Shown here piece by piece: positions 6,870 through 14,634 of a stretch of DNA of 52,666 nucleotides. Made by a program: the position numbers and the translations under genes. Under the pieces are notes generated by a model. It was not told the DNA's origin. It was given only the letters and a program-made list of their open reading frames with translations, and searched no databases. The stretch lies in the NCBI GenBank assembly GCA_017546705.1, contig JAFYSB010000023.1, forward strand, positions 1 through 52,666. The letters are read 5' to 3'. Numbering within the stretch: position 1 is the first letter of the stretch; every line of letters starts with the position of its first letter. Source of the DNA: Paludibacteraceae bacterium (GTDB lineage: Bacteria > Bacteroidota > Bacteroidia > Bacteroidales > Paludibacteraceae).

Positions 6870-7592
6870 TCAACCTCTATCTACAACACATGGACGCAAA
6901 CCGAACTTTATCTCGTAGTTGGGATTGATGAGATAGTGAGTATGCTGCAAAACCTTGTATTGTTCCTTATGTATAATTTGCTCAAATCGGTGTAAACTGA
7001 TACCAGTTGCCTTGATCTCCAAAAGGGCTTTGATGGTACTATCCGACTCTCCGCCCCATTGCAATACTTTACTATATAACCAATTGGGCAGCAAATGCAA
7101 CCAAGGCGTATGCGATAGCCATTTGTTTCTGCATATCTGATGATGACCTCCGAAAGGATTACACCATACAGGAAAACCAAAGAAAACGATCGTATCATTA
7201 TGCATAAAGTCCTTAAGATAATGCATAAACTGCTCTTGATTGGGTATATGCTCTATCACATCGCGGAGCATGATAATATCAAATTTGCCTATTTCATCTG
7301 GTGTAACTGTGTAAATATCGCGTGCAATAAGGGTAAGTTTCTCATTGTGAGAATAATCAGAGAGATATTGCTTGGCTTTTTCTAATTGTGCCACATCAAT
7401 ATCCACACCCACGCATTGGCACCCAAGTTCTAAGAATGGTTTGAGATTGCCGCCTTCGCCACACCCAATCTCCAGAATGCGAAGATTGGGCGTAACGGGT
7501 AATACTTGCTCGATATAAGGGATTACGTATTTTCGAGTGCATTCTGATTGCTCTTGAAAATATATCATCCTATCTCGGTGACGTTGTTGCAT
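6870..7592 (-). CDS. class I SAM-dependent methyltransferase, C-terminally truncated
   Basis: 240 residues. SAM motif EIGCGEGGNLKPFLELG near residue 41-57, acidic strand end GVDID near 62-66, and the MLRDVIEHIPN post-motif near 108-118 identify a cytoplasmic UbiG/type-11-like methyltransferase. The acceptor is unknown; relatives often sit in surface-glycan loci. Family members continue well beyond the INPNYEIKFGL block, as far as I recall. Here the frame leaves it after FGLRP and stops within six residues, 5 bases before the 5S-like unit. This suggests that a rearrangement removed the last segment. A TAATTTTG promoter element lies 17 bases upstream of the start. Confidence 0.72.
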   Translation of the reverse strand: MQQRHRDRMIYFQEQSECTRKYVIPYIEQVLPVTPNLRILEIGCGEGGNLKPFLELGCQCVGVDIDVAQLEKAKQYLSDYSHNEKLTLIARDIYTVTPDEIGKFDIIMLRDVIEHIPNQEQFMHYLKDFMHNDTIVFFGFPVWCNPFGGHHQICRNKWLSHTPWLHLLPNWLYSKVLQWGGESDSTIKALLEIKATGISLHRFEQIIHKEQYKVLQHTHYLINPNYEIKFGLRPCVVDRG

Positions 7593-7608
7593 AATTTACT
7601 TTTTACTG

Positions 7609-7616
7609 CAAAATTA
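7609..7616 (-). promoter_or_regulatory. -7 element of the methyltransferase gene
   Basis: TAATTTTG followed by GCAGT on the minus strand, 17 bases before the start codon. Confidence 0.5.
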
Positions 7617-7840
7617 CAATAAATCGAAGATTTGCGCAATACTTTAAACCGACCTATAAAAAGAGAAATAAATAACACGCTGATTAGCAGTTTATTTTTA
7701 TGAAAAGCAATAAAATACAGGAACCAGTATTGTCTCTCTAAAATGGCAAATGCACACCAATCATATATGCTAGTATAATATACATAAAGAACATGCACAT
7801 ATGTGCGTGTTCAAACATTAAAGATAACTATGTATTAACA

Positions 7841-8014
7841 ATGTATAATGAAAAAGAGATAAAGTTATGTTGTTTGCTTAAGGCGAATTTTTCGACGAAG
7901 GAGATCAACATGCTCACTCGCCAAAGTCTTCAAACGATCTACCAGCGTAAGACTCAAATCCGTCAAAAACTCTCCATCCCCGAAGCCGACGACATCCTCC
8001 TCCACCTTTTATGA
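7841..8014 (+). pseudogene. LuxR-type HTH C-terminal fragment
   Basis: 58 residues from MYNEKEIKL. The segment FSTKEINMLTRQSLQTIYQR is a LuxR/GerE-type recognition helix region as found at the C-terminus of long Bacteroidetes regulators. The upstream sensor part is absent: only 250 bases of AT-rich DNA precede it, back to the methyltransferase promoter. An in-frame ATG at 7793 would add 16 unconvincing residues. It is probably a 5'-truncated relic, although a stand-alone small DNA-binding protein cannot be excluded. Its stop codon overlaps by a few bases the convergent end of the methylase fragment. Confidence 0.55.
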
Positions 8015-8578
8015 AATTCTTATGTCATATTGTAAATAAGAAAAATACTCTCTTAAAGCTCGACCATTAAGACTAGTTAGGAAACTATTCATTGTGATTA
8101 ATCCTATACGTCCACCAATACGAAGATTTTCAGTTGCTATTTGAAAAAATGGGATATATAAATCAGGATTTCCTGATTTGCAGACACTCCATCTCTTCAT
8201 CAATATTTTACTTTTTTCTTCCATATTACGCGCGCAGACGTAAGGTGGATTACCTACAATTATGTCTATAGGTCCGATTAAGTTAAAATCAAATTCTAAT
8301 GTATCTGCTTGCCATAAGTTAAAGCAAAAATCGGCGTCCTCTCCATTTTTTAAGGCTACTAAAGATAATAATAATTTCGTTCTTGTTATTGAATAGGAAT
8401 GAATATCTATTCCTAATATATTATTATAAATTTCGTGAAATCGTTTACCAACGCGCTCGTGAAGCATTACTGCGACATCGATTAAGAAGCTACCACACCC
8501 ACATGCTATATCTGTGAACTTATAATTAGAAAGCTCTCTCATCGTTATTCCTGACAAACGATAATATTTTTTTTGCAT
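8009..8578 (-). pseudogene. N6-adenine DNA methylase fragment
   Basis: 189 residues. SAM motif ACGCGSFLIDVAV (near residue 25-37), a second-motif block GIDIHSYSI near 57, and catalytic motif IV VGNPPYV near 108 identify a gamma-type N6-adenine methylase of the Eco57I/type I kind. Complete members are several hundred residues longer at both ends. Here the protein starts just before motif I, lacks any target-recognition domain, and stops right after the ALREYFSYLQYDI block. It is therefore a core remnant of a restriction-modification gene, probably inactive for lack of target recognition. The truncated 3' end meets the truncated LuxR fragment tail to tail. Confidence 0.72.
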
Positions 8579-8621
8579 AAATGCAAATAAAATAATTTTT
8601 TAGCAGCAAAATACACAACTA

Positions 8622-10037
8622 TTATATCACAAACAGGTCATCCATTGTTATTTGCGCATTGATGCCATTTGACCAATTGTTGCGCTTCAAACCATATGAG
8701 GTAATCATAACAATGCTCATTCCTTTTCGTGTTTTGGTTTTAGCTTGGAATGTTCCTATTTTATTTCGTAATTCCAAATCATATTTCTCAGTTAGTTCAT
8801 ACTCACCTTGTGAAAACTTCATTTCGCATAGATTGATGATGTTATCATCTCTATCTATCAGCATATCTATCTGCGTTCCCTTTTCTTCAGGACTTTTCGG
8901 AGCATATACCCACGAATATACATTACTGATTACACCCGATATGCCCAATGAGTGTTTAATCTGATCTATATGTTGAAAACAAACACGTTCAAAAGCCAAA
9001 CCACTCCATGTGTTATACACAGGTTTGGATATGATACGTGACCAATAGTCTTTCGCATTGATTGTGCCATCGGCCATAAACTTGAAGTAGAACAATGTGA
9101 AATTGTCAATCAGCTGGTAAACAGTTTCTTTCTTGGCTTTCCCAATAGAATTGTATGAACGAATAAAATCACATTGCTCTAATTCTCGTAGTGTCTTCGT
9201 CAATGTGCCACCGCTATCTCCGCGAAGAGCAGCCATAATCTCATTGCGTGTCATTCCAATCTTTTTTGTTGCAAGGACAGAAACGACATCAATATATGAT
9301 TTAGGGCATCGAAACAGCGATTTGTACAACGCATCAAACTCATTTCGCATTTTAGCATTTGGATGAAAAAACATGCGATCAATATTCTGTGCCCACGATA
9401 AGTCCTTACGCAACATATCCCAATAAAATGGGATGCCACCAAGCACCATATATGTTTCCAAAATATTTCGGCGACTCATACCTAAATTCTTTTCTAAAGC
9501 ATATTGTTCGCATTCACGCAATGTGAATGGGCGCAAATATATTTGTTCTGTTAAACGATTATGTAACCCACCATAATTCATGACCACTTTGTCTATAATC
9601 CAGGAGGTGGCACTACCGCATACAACTAAAACAATATCTTTACGAGCTGTAGCCCAACCATTCCAAAAATGATCAAGAGCAGCCACGAATTTTGAGTTAG
9701 GTGTATCTAACCATGGAAGCTCATCAATAAAGATAACCTTTTTATTTGGTATAGTACTGAGGTGTTGTCCTAACATAAAGAACGCTTGCGACCAGTTCTT
9801 TGGTCGTTTCACTTTCTTCATGCCTGCCATGATTAAAGAATTCGCAAATTCTTCTAGCTGCTCGTGTATGCTTCCTCCTTGTAATCCTGTATGTTGAAAT
9901 GCGAACTTATAGTTGAAAGTTTCGCGCACTAAATAAGTCTTGCCGACACGACGACGACCATAAATAGCCACAAACTCAGATTTATCACTTTCAAGTAGCG
10001 ATAATAGTACTCGTTTTTCTTCTTCTCTGCCAAGCAT
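8622..10037 (-). CDS. AAA/STAND-type ATPase with DUF234-like nuclease-fold C-terminus (copy 1)
   Basis: 471 residues, cytoplasmic. Walker A GRRRVGKT at residues 27-34, Walker B KVIFIDELPW near 100-110, and a sensor-like VVCGSATSW near 138. A winged-helix region (MTRNEIMAAL) lies near 265-300, and a C-terminal DUF234/PD-(D/E)xK-like part has IDMLIDRDD and NLCEMKF near 395-415. The family (ATPase_2 plus DUF234) is common in Bacteroidales and archaea; its biochemical role is unsettled. Its promoter element lies at 10066-10073. It is a distant paralogue of the ATPase just upstream, with which it shares a 30-base element at 10211-10242. Confidence 0.85.
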   Translation of the reverse strand: MLGREEEKRVLLSLLESDKSEFVAIYGRRRVGKTYLVRETFNYKFAFQHTGLQGGSIHEQLEEFANSLIMAGMKKVKRPKNWSQAFFMLGQHLSTIPNKKVIFIDELPWLDTPNSKFVAALDHFWNGWATARKDIVLVVCGSATSWIIDKVVMNYGGLHNRLTEQIYLRPFTLRECEQYALEKNLGMSRRNILETYMVLGGIPFYWDMLRKDLSWAQNIDRMFFHPNAKMRNEFDALYKSLFRCPKSYIDVVSVLATKKIGMTRNEIMAALRGDSGGTLTKTLRELEQCDFIRSYNSIGKAKKETVYQLIDNFTLFYFKFMADGTINAKDYWSRIISKPVYNTWSGLAFERVCFQHIDQIKHSLGISGVISNVYSWVYAPKSPEEKGTQIDMLIDRDDNIINLCEMKFSQGEYELTEKYDLELRNKIGTFQAKTKTRKGMSIVMITSYGLKRNNWSNGINAQITMDDLFVI

Positions 10038-10065
10038 AATTGGTATTATTTCTTATTTTGCGCTG

Positions 10066-10073
10066 CAAAGGTA
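10066..10073 (-). promoter_or_regulatory. -7 element of ATPase copy 1
   Basis: TACCTTTG followed by GCAGCG on the minus strand, 28 bases before the start. Confidence 0.65.
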
Positions 10074-10096
10074 CAAAAAAGAACTGACACTTGCAA

Positions 10097-10125
10097 CCAA
10101 ATCTCACATTTTTTTTGAGATTTGG
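10097..10125. repeat. perfect 10-bp hairpin CCAAATCTCA/TGAGATTTGG
   Basis: Stem 10097-10106 and 10116-10125 around a T-rich loop, just upstream of the ATPase copy 1 promoter. A related stem CCAAATGT/ACATTTGG follows at 10160-10189, and the word CCAAATCTCAC plus T-run recurs near 13440. Operator or attenuator function is possible but unproven. Confidence 0.6.
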
Positions 10126-10210
10126 CTTAAAAACACATATTTTTTATTCAAACACTCAGCCAAATGTATGTATTTTATCACACATTTGGAGCAAGGTATT
10201 GTCTTTTTTC

Positions 10211-10242
10211 TTTCTTTTTCATGGAATTTCTCCCCCATTTTT
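10211..10242. repeat. 30-base element upstream of ATPase copy 1 (shared with 11928-11958)
   Basis: The core TCTTTTTCA(T/A)GGAATTTC followed by TCCCCCA recurs at 11928-11958. Each copy lies about 175-190 bases upstream of the start of one of the two DUF234 ATPase genes, in the same orientation. Confidence 0.65.
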
Positions 10243-10252
10243 TCAAGGGATT

Positions 10253-10319
10253 ATAGAAAGCACACATGACTATAACACGCGCGTGTACGCGTGTTATTCA
10301 TTTATCATATGCTTTCTAT
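10253..10319. repeat. nested palindrome (10-bp stem inside a 10-bp inverted repeat)
   Basis: Outer arms ATAGAAAGCA (10253-10262) and TGCTTTCTAT (10310-10319) are perfect inverted repeats. Between them ATAACACGCG (10272-10281) and CGCGTGTTAT (10288-10297) form a perfect 10-bp stem with a 6-base loop. The intergenic stretch 10038-10419 contains no convincing gene. Confidence 0.75.
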
Positions 10320-10372
10320 CTTTCTATTTCCAAAGCCCGCTTACGCGTTGGGTGAGATTATTATCTCGCTAT

Positions 10373-10408
10373 CCTTAACCTAATCTTTAATCTAATCCTT
10401 AACCTAAT
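10373..10408. repeat. three tandem 12-mers CCTTAACCTAAT
   Basis: CCTTAACCTAAT, CTTTAATCTAAT, CCTTAACCTAAT head to tail just after the end of ATPase copy 2 on the other strand. Confidence 0.8.
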
Positions 10409-10419
10409 CCTTTTTGGAA

Positions 10420-11739
10420 TTACATATCCAGCATTGAGAGTGCAAGCAGTTCTTGTTGGTAAGTCGCTAATTGAGGATACAATGATAAAAAGTATTCCGC
10501 TTTTTCTTGCAACACATGTTGCTCTATATTCTTTGCTTGGCGTTTTACCTCGCCTATGCGGAGTAACTTATCTTGCTCATTGACAAGGATAATATCTATT
10601 TCGTGTTCACCTTTCTTATCCCAGAAATTACCGATCGTAGTATATTTGCCTTCCTCTTTGGCTCTTTGGCGGAAATATCGCTCTAACATAAGCCCAGAAA
10701 TTGTTGGATAATCACGTACAACAATATCCTTCAACTGCGCAAAGTTACCAGACTCGATATAGCTATTGTATTTATAAAAGAAACGGAACCAAATAGTCAA
10801 GAAATTGTCTGCAATAGCATATTTTACAGATTTGGATGCTGGCTTGCTATATATTGGACGATGCTGGGTAATAATACCAAATTCTTTATCTAACTTACTT
10901 AGATAGCCACCTATCTCTTTTACTCCTATCGCATTTTCTATCTCGCCACGCGTATTGATACCGCGTGCTATACATTCCAATATGGAAAAATAAATACCAT
11001 ATTCTTTCCCAACTTCTTCGATCAACAAGTTTTTGCCTTCATTGATGAATAGCGACTGCTCTCGAAAAATGGTGTCAATCATTTTCTTACATGACCACGC
11101 CTTAGCAGTCATCAATAATTCTACATACCAAGCTACACCACCCGTGAATGTGTAAAGAGCCAACAAATCCTCACTGGTATAGTTTGGATTATAATCATGG
11201 AGAATCTCTTTTAGAGTGTTAGTGCCAAACGCTTGCAAATGAATGATATGACTCGCACGAGAAAACAATGGCTCCTTCTCATCCTCAAAGATATGGCGCA
11301 TCATTGAATAGATACTACCACTCAATAACAAATTAATGTGACTGCGGTCTTTATTCAAATCCCATACACGTTGAATATCTCCAATAATAGAGCGATCTAT
11401 ATTTTCCAACTCCTGAAACTCGTCTATAATCAGCGTAAAAGGCTGAATTAATGAAATGCGCATTAAGTGTTCTAACAGCGAGGCTATATGCGTGTACTGA
11501 CCAATAGGGATATTTAATGCCCTTTCAGCCTCTTCTACAAATTGTTGACAAAGAATAGCTTCACTCTTGCGCGATACAAATAGGTACACCGCAGGCTTAT
11601 CCTCTATGAATTTTAACAACAACTTTGTCTTGCCTATTCGACGACGACCTACCAACACTGTCATTTGCGAATAATCGCGAGATGTTGCCTCGATTTCTTG
11701 CAGCAGTTGCAATTCCTTTTCTCTATTGTAGAACTTCAT
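10420..11739 (-). CDS. AAA/STAND-type ATPase with DUF234-like C-terminus (copy 2)
   Basis: 439 residues from MKFYNREKEL. Walker A GRRRIGKT at 31-38, Walker B FTLIIDEFQEL near 118-128, sensor-like LLLSGSIYSMM near 157, winged-helix-like GVKEIGGYLSKL near 290. The C-terminal nuclease-fold-like part has GEHEIDIILV and IGEVKRQ near 378-402. An in-frame start 30 codons upstream is rejected because the TACTTTTG promoter (11803-11810) lies within that extension. Same domain plan as the ATPase downstream but low overall identity, so probably old paralogues rather than a recent duplication. A palindrome-rich leader (11763-11785) between promoter and ATG suggests autoregulation. Exact function unknown. 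Confidence 0.85.
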   Translation of the reverse strand: MKFYNREKELQLLQEIEATSRDYSQMTVLVGRRRIGKTKLLLKFIEDKPAVYLFVSRKSEAILCQQFVEEAERALNIPIGQYTHIASLLEHLMRISLIQPFTLIIDEFQELENIDRSIIGDIQRVWDLNKDRSHINLLLSGSIYSMMRHIFEDEKEPLFSRASHIIHLQAFGTNTLKEILHDYNPNYTSEDLLALYTFTGGVAWYVELLMTAKAWSCKKMIDTIFREQSLFINEGKNLLIEEVGKEYGIYFSILECIARGINTRGEIENAIGVKEIGGYLSKLDKEFGIITQHRPIYSKPASKSVKYAIADNFLTIWFRFFYKYNSYIESGNFAQLKDIVVRDYPTISGLMLERYFRQRAKEEGKYTTIGNFWDKKGEHEIDIILVNEQDKLLRIGEVKRQAKNIEQHVLQEKAEYFLSLYPQLATYQQELLALSMLDM

Positions 11740-11762
11740 AATATTATAGTTTTTTACGCAAT

Positions 11763-11785
11763 CGTAACGTATGTTACCGTAACGT
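11763..11785. promoter_or_regulatory. candidate operator in the leader of ATPase copy 2
   Basis: Direct repeats CGTAACGT at 11763-11770 and 11778-11785, with GTTAC-C-GTAAC forming an 11-base palindrome at 11773-11783. They lie between the promoter and the start codon, a position suited to binding of a repressor dimer or the ATPase itself. Confidence 0.5.
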
Positions 11786-11802
11786 GCATTACTATTGCGC
11801 TG

Positions 11803-11810
11803 CAAAAGTA
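11803..11810 (-). promoter_or_regulatory. -7 element of ATPase copy 2
   Basis: TACTTTTG followed by GCAGCG on the minus strand, 63 bases before the chosen start. Confidence 0.6.
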
Positions 11811-11927
11811 CAAAAAAAAACACATACAAACAAACATTTTGTTAAAAAATCACTTTTTATGCTAATTTTTCTGCAAATTTATTATATTCACTACTTATTT
11901 TCATTGAATATGTAAATAAACTTTCTC

Positions 11928-11958
11928 TTCTTTTTCAAGGAATTTCTCCCCCAATTTT
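11928..11958. repeat. 30-base element upstream of ATPase copy 2
   Basis: Second copy of the element at 10211-10242. The rest of 11811-12270 holds no gene I can support, only AT-rich DNA with inverted repeats. Confidence 0.65.
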
Positions 11959-12135
11959 AAGTGTGCGTTCGTTTCACTCACGTCTTTTACAAGGGGTATG
12001 AAGCAAAATCTCGCATTTCTTTTTTTTACTGGAGAATGGGGACTCTTTCTTGCCATCGGATAGACAGTATACACTTCAGAGGAGCTACTTTGTACCTCCT
12101 CTTTTCTCCTCTTTTATACATCAGTCAACACATAG

Positions 12136-12190
12136 CTTGCTCCTTTTTTCTTTCCCAAAACACCAAAACTCCCACAAAAAAAGGAGCAAG
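12136..12190. repeat. perfect 14-bp inverted repeat CTTGCTCCTTTTTT
   Basis: CTTGCTCCTTTTTT at 12136-12149 and its exact complement at 12177-12190, separated by 27 bases. A second inverted repeat AAAATGCA/TGCATTTT follows at 12218-12240. Both precede the ORF6N gene promoter; either may be a terminator-like or regulatory structure. Confidence 0.65.
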
Positions 12191-12277
12191 TCAATCCCCG
12201 GCCTCTACACCTAAAATAAAATGCATTTTTTTTGCATTTTCTTTGACATACTGACAAGTTTTAGCAGTTTGATGTAG

Positions 12278-12285
12278 TACCTTTG
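12278..12285 (+). promoter_or_regulatory. -7 element of the ORF6N gene
   Basis: TACCTTTG followed by CAGC, 87 bases before the ATG, implying a long AT-rich leader. Confidence 0.6.
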
Positions 12286-12372
12286 CAGCAGATTTCTTAT
12301 TTCGCATTAAAAATACTCAAACGATAATTTCAAAAAAACAAGTAAATGTTTAACTAATAAAGACTAGCAATT

Positions 12373-13374
12373 ATGGCAAAGCAAGTACCTAATGAATTGA
12401 TTACAACCAAAGAGCAAAGTACCGACAATCAATTTCTGCAAATCGAACCTCTTATTCGCACTATTCGTGGGCAACAAGTACTATTAGATAGCGACCTTGC
12501 TATCTTGTATGGAGTAGAAACTAAGCGTTTGAACGAGCAAGTTAAACGCAATATTGAGCGTTTCCCAGATGATTTTATGTTTCAACTAACTAAAGTGGAA
12601 CTCATTAACTTGAAGTCGCAAATTGCGACCTCAAGTGCAATAGAGAATTCTCCAAGGTCACAAATTGCAACCTCAAGTCAAGAAGTAAGTTTGAAATCAC
12701 AAATTGTGACATCATGTCATGGAGGCGTGCGCTATCTTCCTTATGCCTTTACAGAAAATGGAATTGCTATGCTCAGTAGTGTTCTGCGTTCGCCAATAGC
12801 TATTCAAGTCAACATCCGTATCATGCGTGCCTTTACCGCCATGCGCCAGTTCATAGCTTCCAATGCACAAATATTCCAACGTCTGGATGTGATGGAGCAG
12901 AACCAACTGGCACTTGCTGCTCATCAAACAGAAACTGACCACAAACTTGAAGAGGTCTTCCGTCGTTTGGATAGCGGTAATGTGCAACCCCACCAAGGTA
13001 TCTTCTACGACGGACAAATATTCGATGCCTACACCTTCATCAACGATCGCATACGCGAAGCCACCACACGCATCATCCTCATTGACAACTATATCGACGA
13101 TAGCGTGCTAACCATACTATCCAAACGAGCAGATAAGGTAGCTGCTACCATCTATACCAAAAAACCAACCGCACAACTGCAATTGGATATTCAGAAACAC
13201 AACGCGCAATATCCTCCGATAGAAATTATTACCTTCGACCGCTCTCACGACCGCTTCCTCTGCATCGACGAGACAGTCTATCACCTCGGTGCCAGCATCA
13301 AAGACCTTGGCAAAAAGTGGTTCGCCTTCAACCGCATGGAGATGTCCACTACTGAACTACTCGACAACATATAA
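12373..13374 (+). CDS. ORF6N (KilA-N-like) DNA-binding protein with PLD-like C-terminus
   Basis: 333 residues, cytoplasmic. Residues about 18-165 are an ORF6N domain (IRGQQVLLDSDLAILYGVETK, then RYLPYAFTENGIAML), a phage-type DNA-binding module that also occurs in bacterial chromosomes. Residues about 212-325 resemble a phospholipase-D-superfamily module found in this family (RIILIDNYIDDSVL, then HDRFLCIDE and YHLGASIKDLGKKWFAF). Between the conserved LTKVELINL and GGVRYLPY blocks the protein carries three copies of a (L/R)(K)SQI(A/V)TS motif where relatives usually have one. At DNA level each copy contains a near-palindrome such as TCACAAATTGTGA. Likely a prophage-derived regulator or nuclease-like protein. 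Confidence 0.85.
   Translation: MAKQVPNELITTKEQSTDNQFLQIEPLIRTIRGQQVLLDSDLAILYGVETKRLNEQVKRNIERFPDDFMFQLTKVELINLKSQIATSSAIENSPRSQIATSSQEVSLKSQIVTSCHGGVRYLPYAFTENGIAMLSSVLRSPIAIQVNIRIMRAFTAMRQFIASNAQIFQRLDVMEQNQLALAAHQTETDHKLEEVFRRLDSGNVQPHQGIFYDGQIFDAYTFINDRIREATTRIILIDNYIDDSVLTILSKRADKVAATIYTKKPTAQLQLDIQKHNAQYPPIEIITFDRSHDRFLCIDETVYHLGASIKDLGKKWFAFNRMEMSTTELLDNI
12610..12720. repeat. three in-frame repeats with TCRCAAATTGYGA-like palindromes
   Basis: Copies near 12615, 12656 and 12698 read TCGCAAATTGCGA, TCACAAATTGCAA and TCACAAATTGTGA. The first and last are perfect palindromes around a central A. They encode the repeated SQIATS/SQIVTS motif of the ORF6N protein. Confidence 0.7.
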
Positions 13375-13617
13375 AGTTTGTACACACATCTTGGCCTACA
13401 AAATAGGAGGTTAACACAGATTATCTCCACAAACCCCGCCAAATCTCACTTTTTTTGCATATTTTTCCCCTTCTACTTCCCCTTCAACACCTCCATAGGG
13501 GGGCGGATAGTTTGTCAAGAGATAGCCAGCATAGCCAATACATTTGGCTGATACCTCAATTTCCGTATGGAAAGAAACAACTCCTTGAAAAAGTCACCTT
13601 TAAGGCATAACAACCTC

Positions 13618-13636
13618 GCCTATTTTACACATAGGC
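13618..13636 (-). terminator. hairpin at the galM end
   Basis: GCCTAT/ATAGGC with a 7-base loop touching the galM stop codon. It is short and lacks a T-run on the minus strand, so weak. The spacer 13375-13617 holds no gene, only a repeat word CCAAATCTCAC followed by T. Confidence 0.4.
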
Positions 13637-14631
13637 TATAAAAACTTGTATTCCGTTTGAGAGAAATATATTTCTCCTGGTCGCAATATGGCAGAAGGGA
13701 AGGAAGGATGATTGGGAGCGTCTGGGTAGTTCTGCGTTTCAAGGCAGATTGCATTTTGTGGGTGGTACATTGTGCCACTCTTACCGATATTATTTTCTAC
13801 GAAATTAGCTGTATAGACCTGTAATCCAGGCTGGGTGGTGAACACTTGCATTGTGCGTCCTGCGGCAGATAATGTAGCTGCCAATGACAACCGTTGTTCA
13901 GATGAAGGACGATGAAGCACCCAATTGGCATCTATTCCCCGAGTACGGGCAAAGCAATCATGATCTATACGGTCGCCGATGCGTGTTGGCTGGCGAAAAT
14001 CCATGGCAGTATCCTCCACCGAGAGTATCTTACCAGTGGGACAATTGGTATCATCCATCTCGGTGAATGCATCCGCATTAATCTGCAATATATGGTCGCG
14101 AATAGACTCCGCCTGTTCACCCTCAAGATTAAAATATGCATGCTGAGTGAGGTTAATCACGGTAGGTGCCGATGTTTTGGCTTCGTAGGTGATTCGCAAG
14201 GCGTTGTCTTTCGTGATTTGATAGGTGACATACACATCTACTGTTCCCGGAAACCCTTGCTCGCTATCCATGGATCGATAGTGCAGGGATACGCTATATG
14301 CCGATTGACCCACGACATCCCATATCTGCTGCTGAAAGCCTAGCAAGCCACCATGTAGCGTGTTGCCTGCGCAATTGATGGGCAGTTGATATGTCTGTCC
14401 ATCAATTGTGAAGCAACCGTTTTTGATGCGATTGGCATAGCGACCAATGACAGCATTAAATGATGGTTCGAGCATCTGCCATTCTTCCATCGAAGAGAAA
14501 CCCAGCAAGACATCTACCTTTTCTCCATCACGATTGGGTACTAAGAGACTTAGAATCTTAGCACCATAATTGGTAATAGATACTTGTAAGCCTCCCGTAC
14601 CTGTGATGGTTATAGTAGAAATTTTCTTCAT
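13636..14631 (-). CDS. galM: aldose 1-epimerase (mutarotase)
   Basis: 331 residues, no signal peptide. Interconverts alpha and beta anomers of glucose and related sugars. The catalytic pair is visible: His164 in TQHAYFNL and Glu298 in ICLETQNYPDAPN; the GNTLHGGL block near residue 89-96 also matches. Last gene of the leftward glucan operon, 3 bases after the GH9 gene. In this setting it would feed the glucose released by cellobiose phosphorylase or GH3 into glycolysis in the right anomeric form. Length is normal for the family. Confidence 0.93.
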   Translation of the reverse strand: MKKISTITITGTGGLQVSITNYGAKILSLLVPNRDGEKVDVLLGFSSMEEWQMLEPSFNAVIGRYANRIKNGCFTIDGQTYQLPINCAGNTLHGGLLGFQQQIWDVVGQSAYSVSLHYRSMDSEQGFPGTVDVYVTYQITKDNALRITYEAKTSAPTVINLTQHAYFNLEGEQAESIRDHILQINADAFTEMDDTNCPTGKILSVEDTAMDFRQPTRIGDRIDHDCFARTRGIDANWVLHRPSSEQRLSLAATLSAAGRTMQVFTTQPGLQVYTANFVENNIGKSGTMYHPQNAICLETQNYPDAPNHPSFPSAILRPGEIYFSQTEYKFL

Positions 14632-14634
14632 AGA

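Noticed and set aside
10091-10378. 95-codon frame in the spacer between the two ATPases
   Set aside because: It runs through hairpins and tandem repeats, has a low-complexity Phe/Ser-rich translation and no promoter.
10373-10408. Possible CRISPR-like array
   Set aside because: The 12-base units are directly adjacent without spacers, and no cas gene is present.
11961-12254. 97-codon frame upstream of ORF6N
   Set aside because: It spans inverted repeats and T-runs and shows no motif or family likeness.
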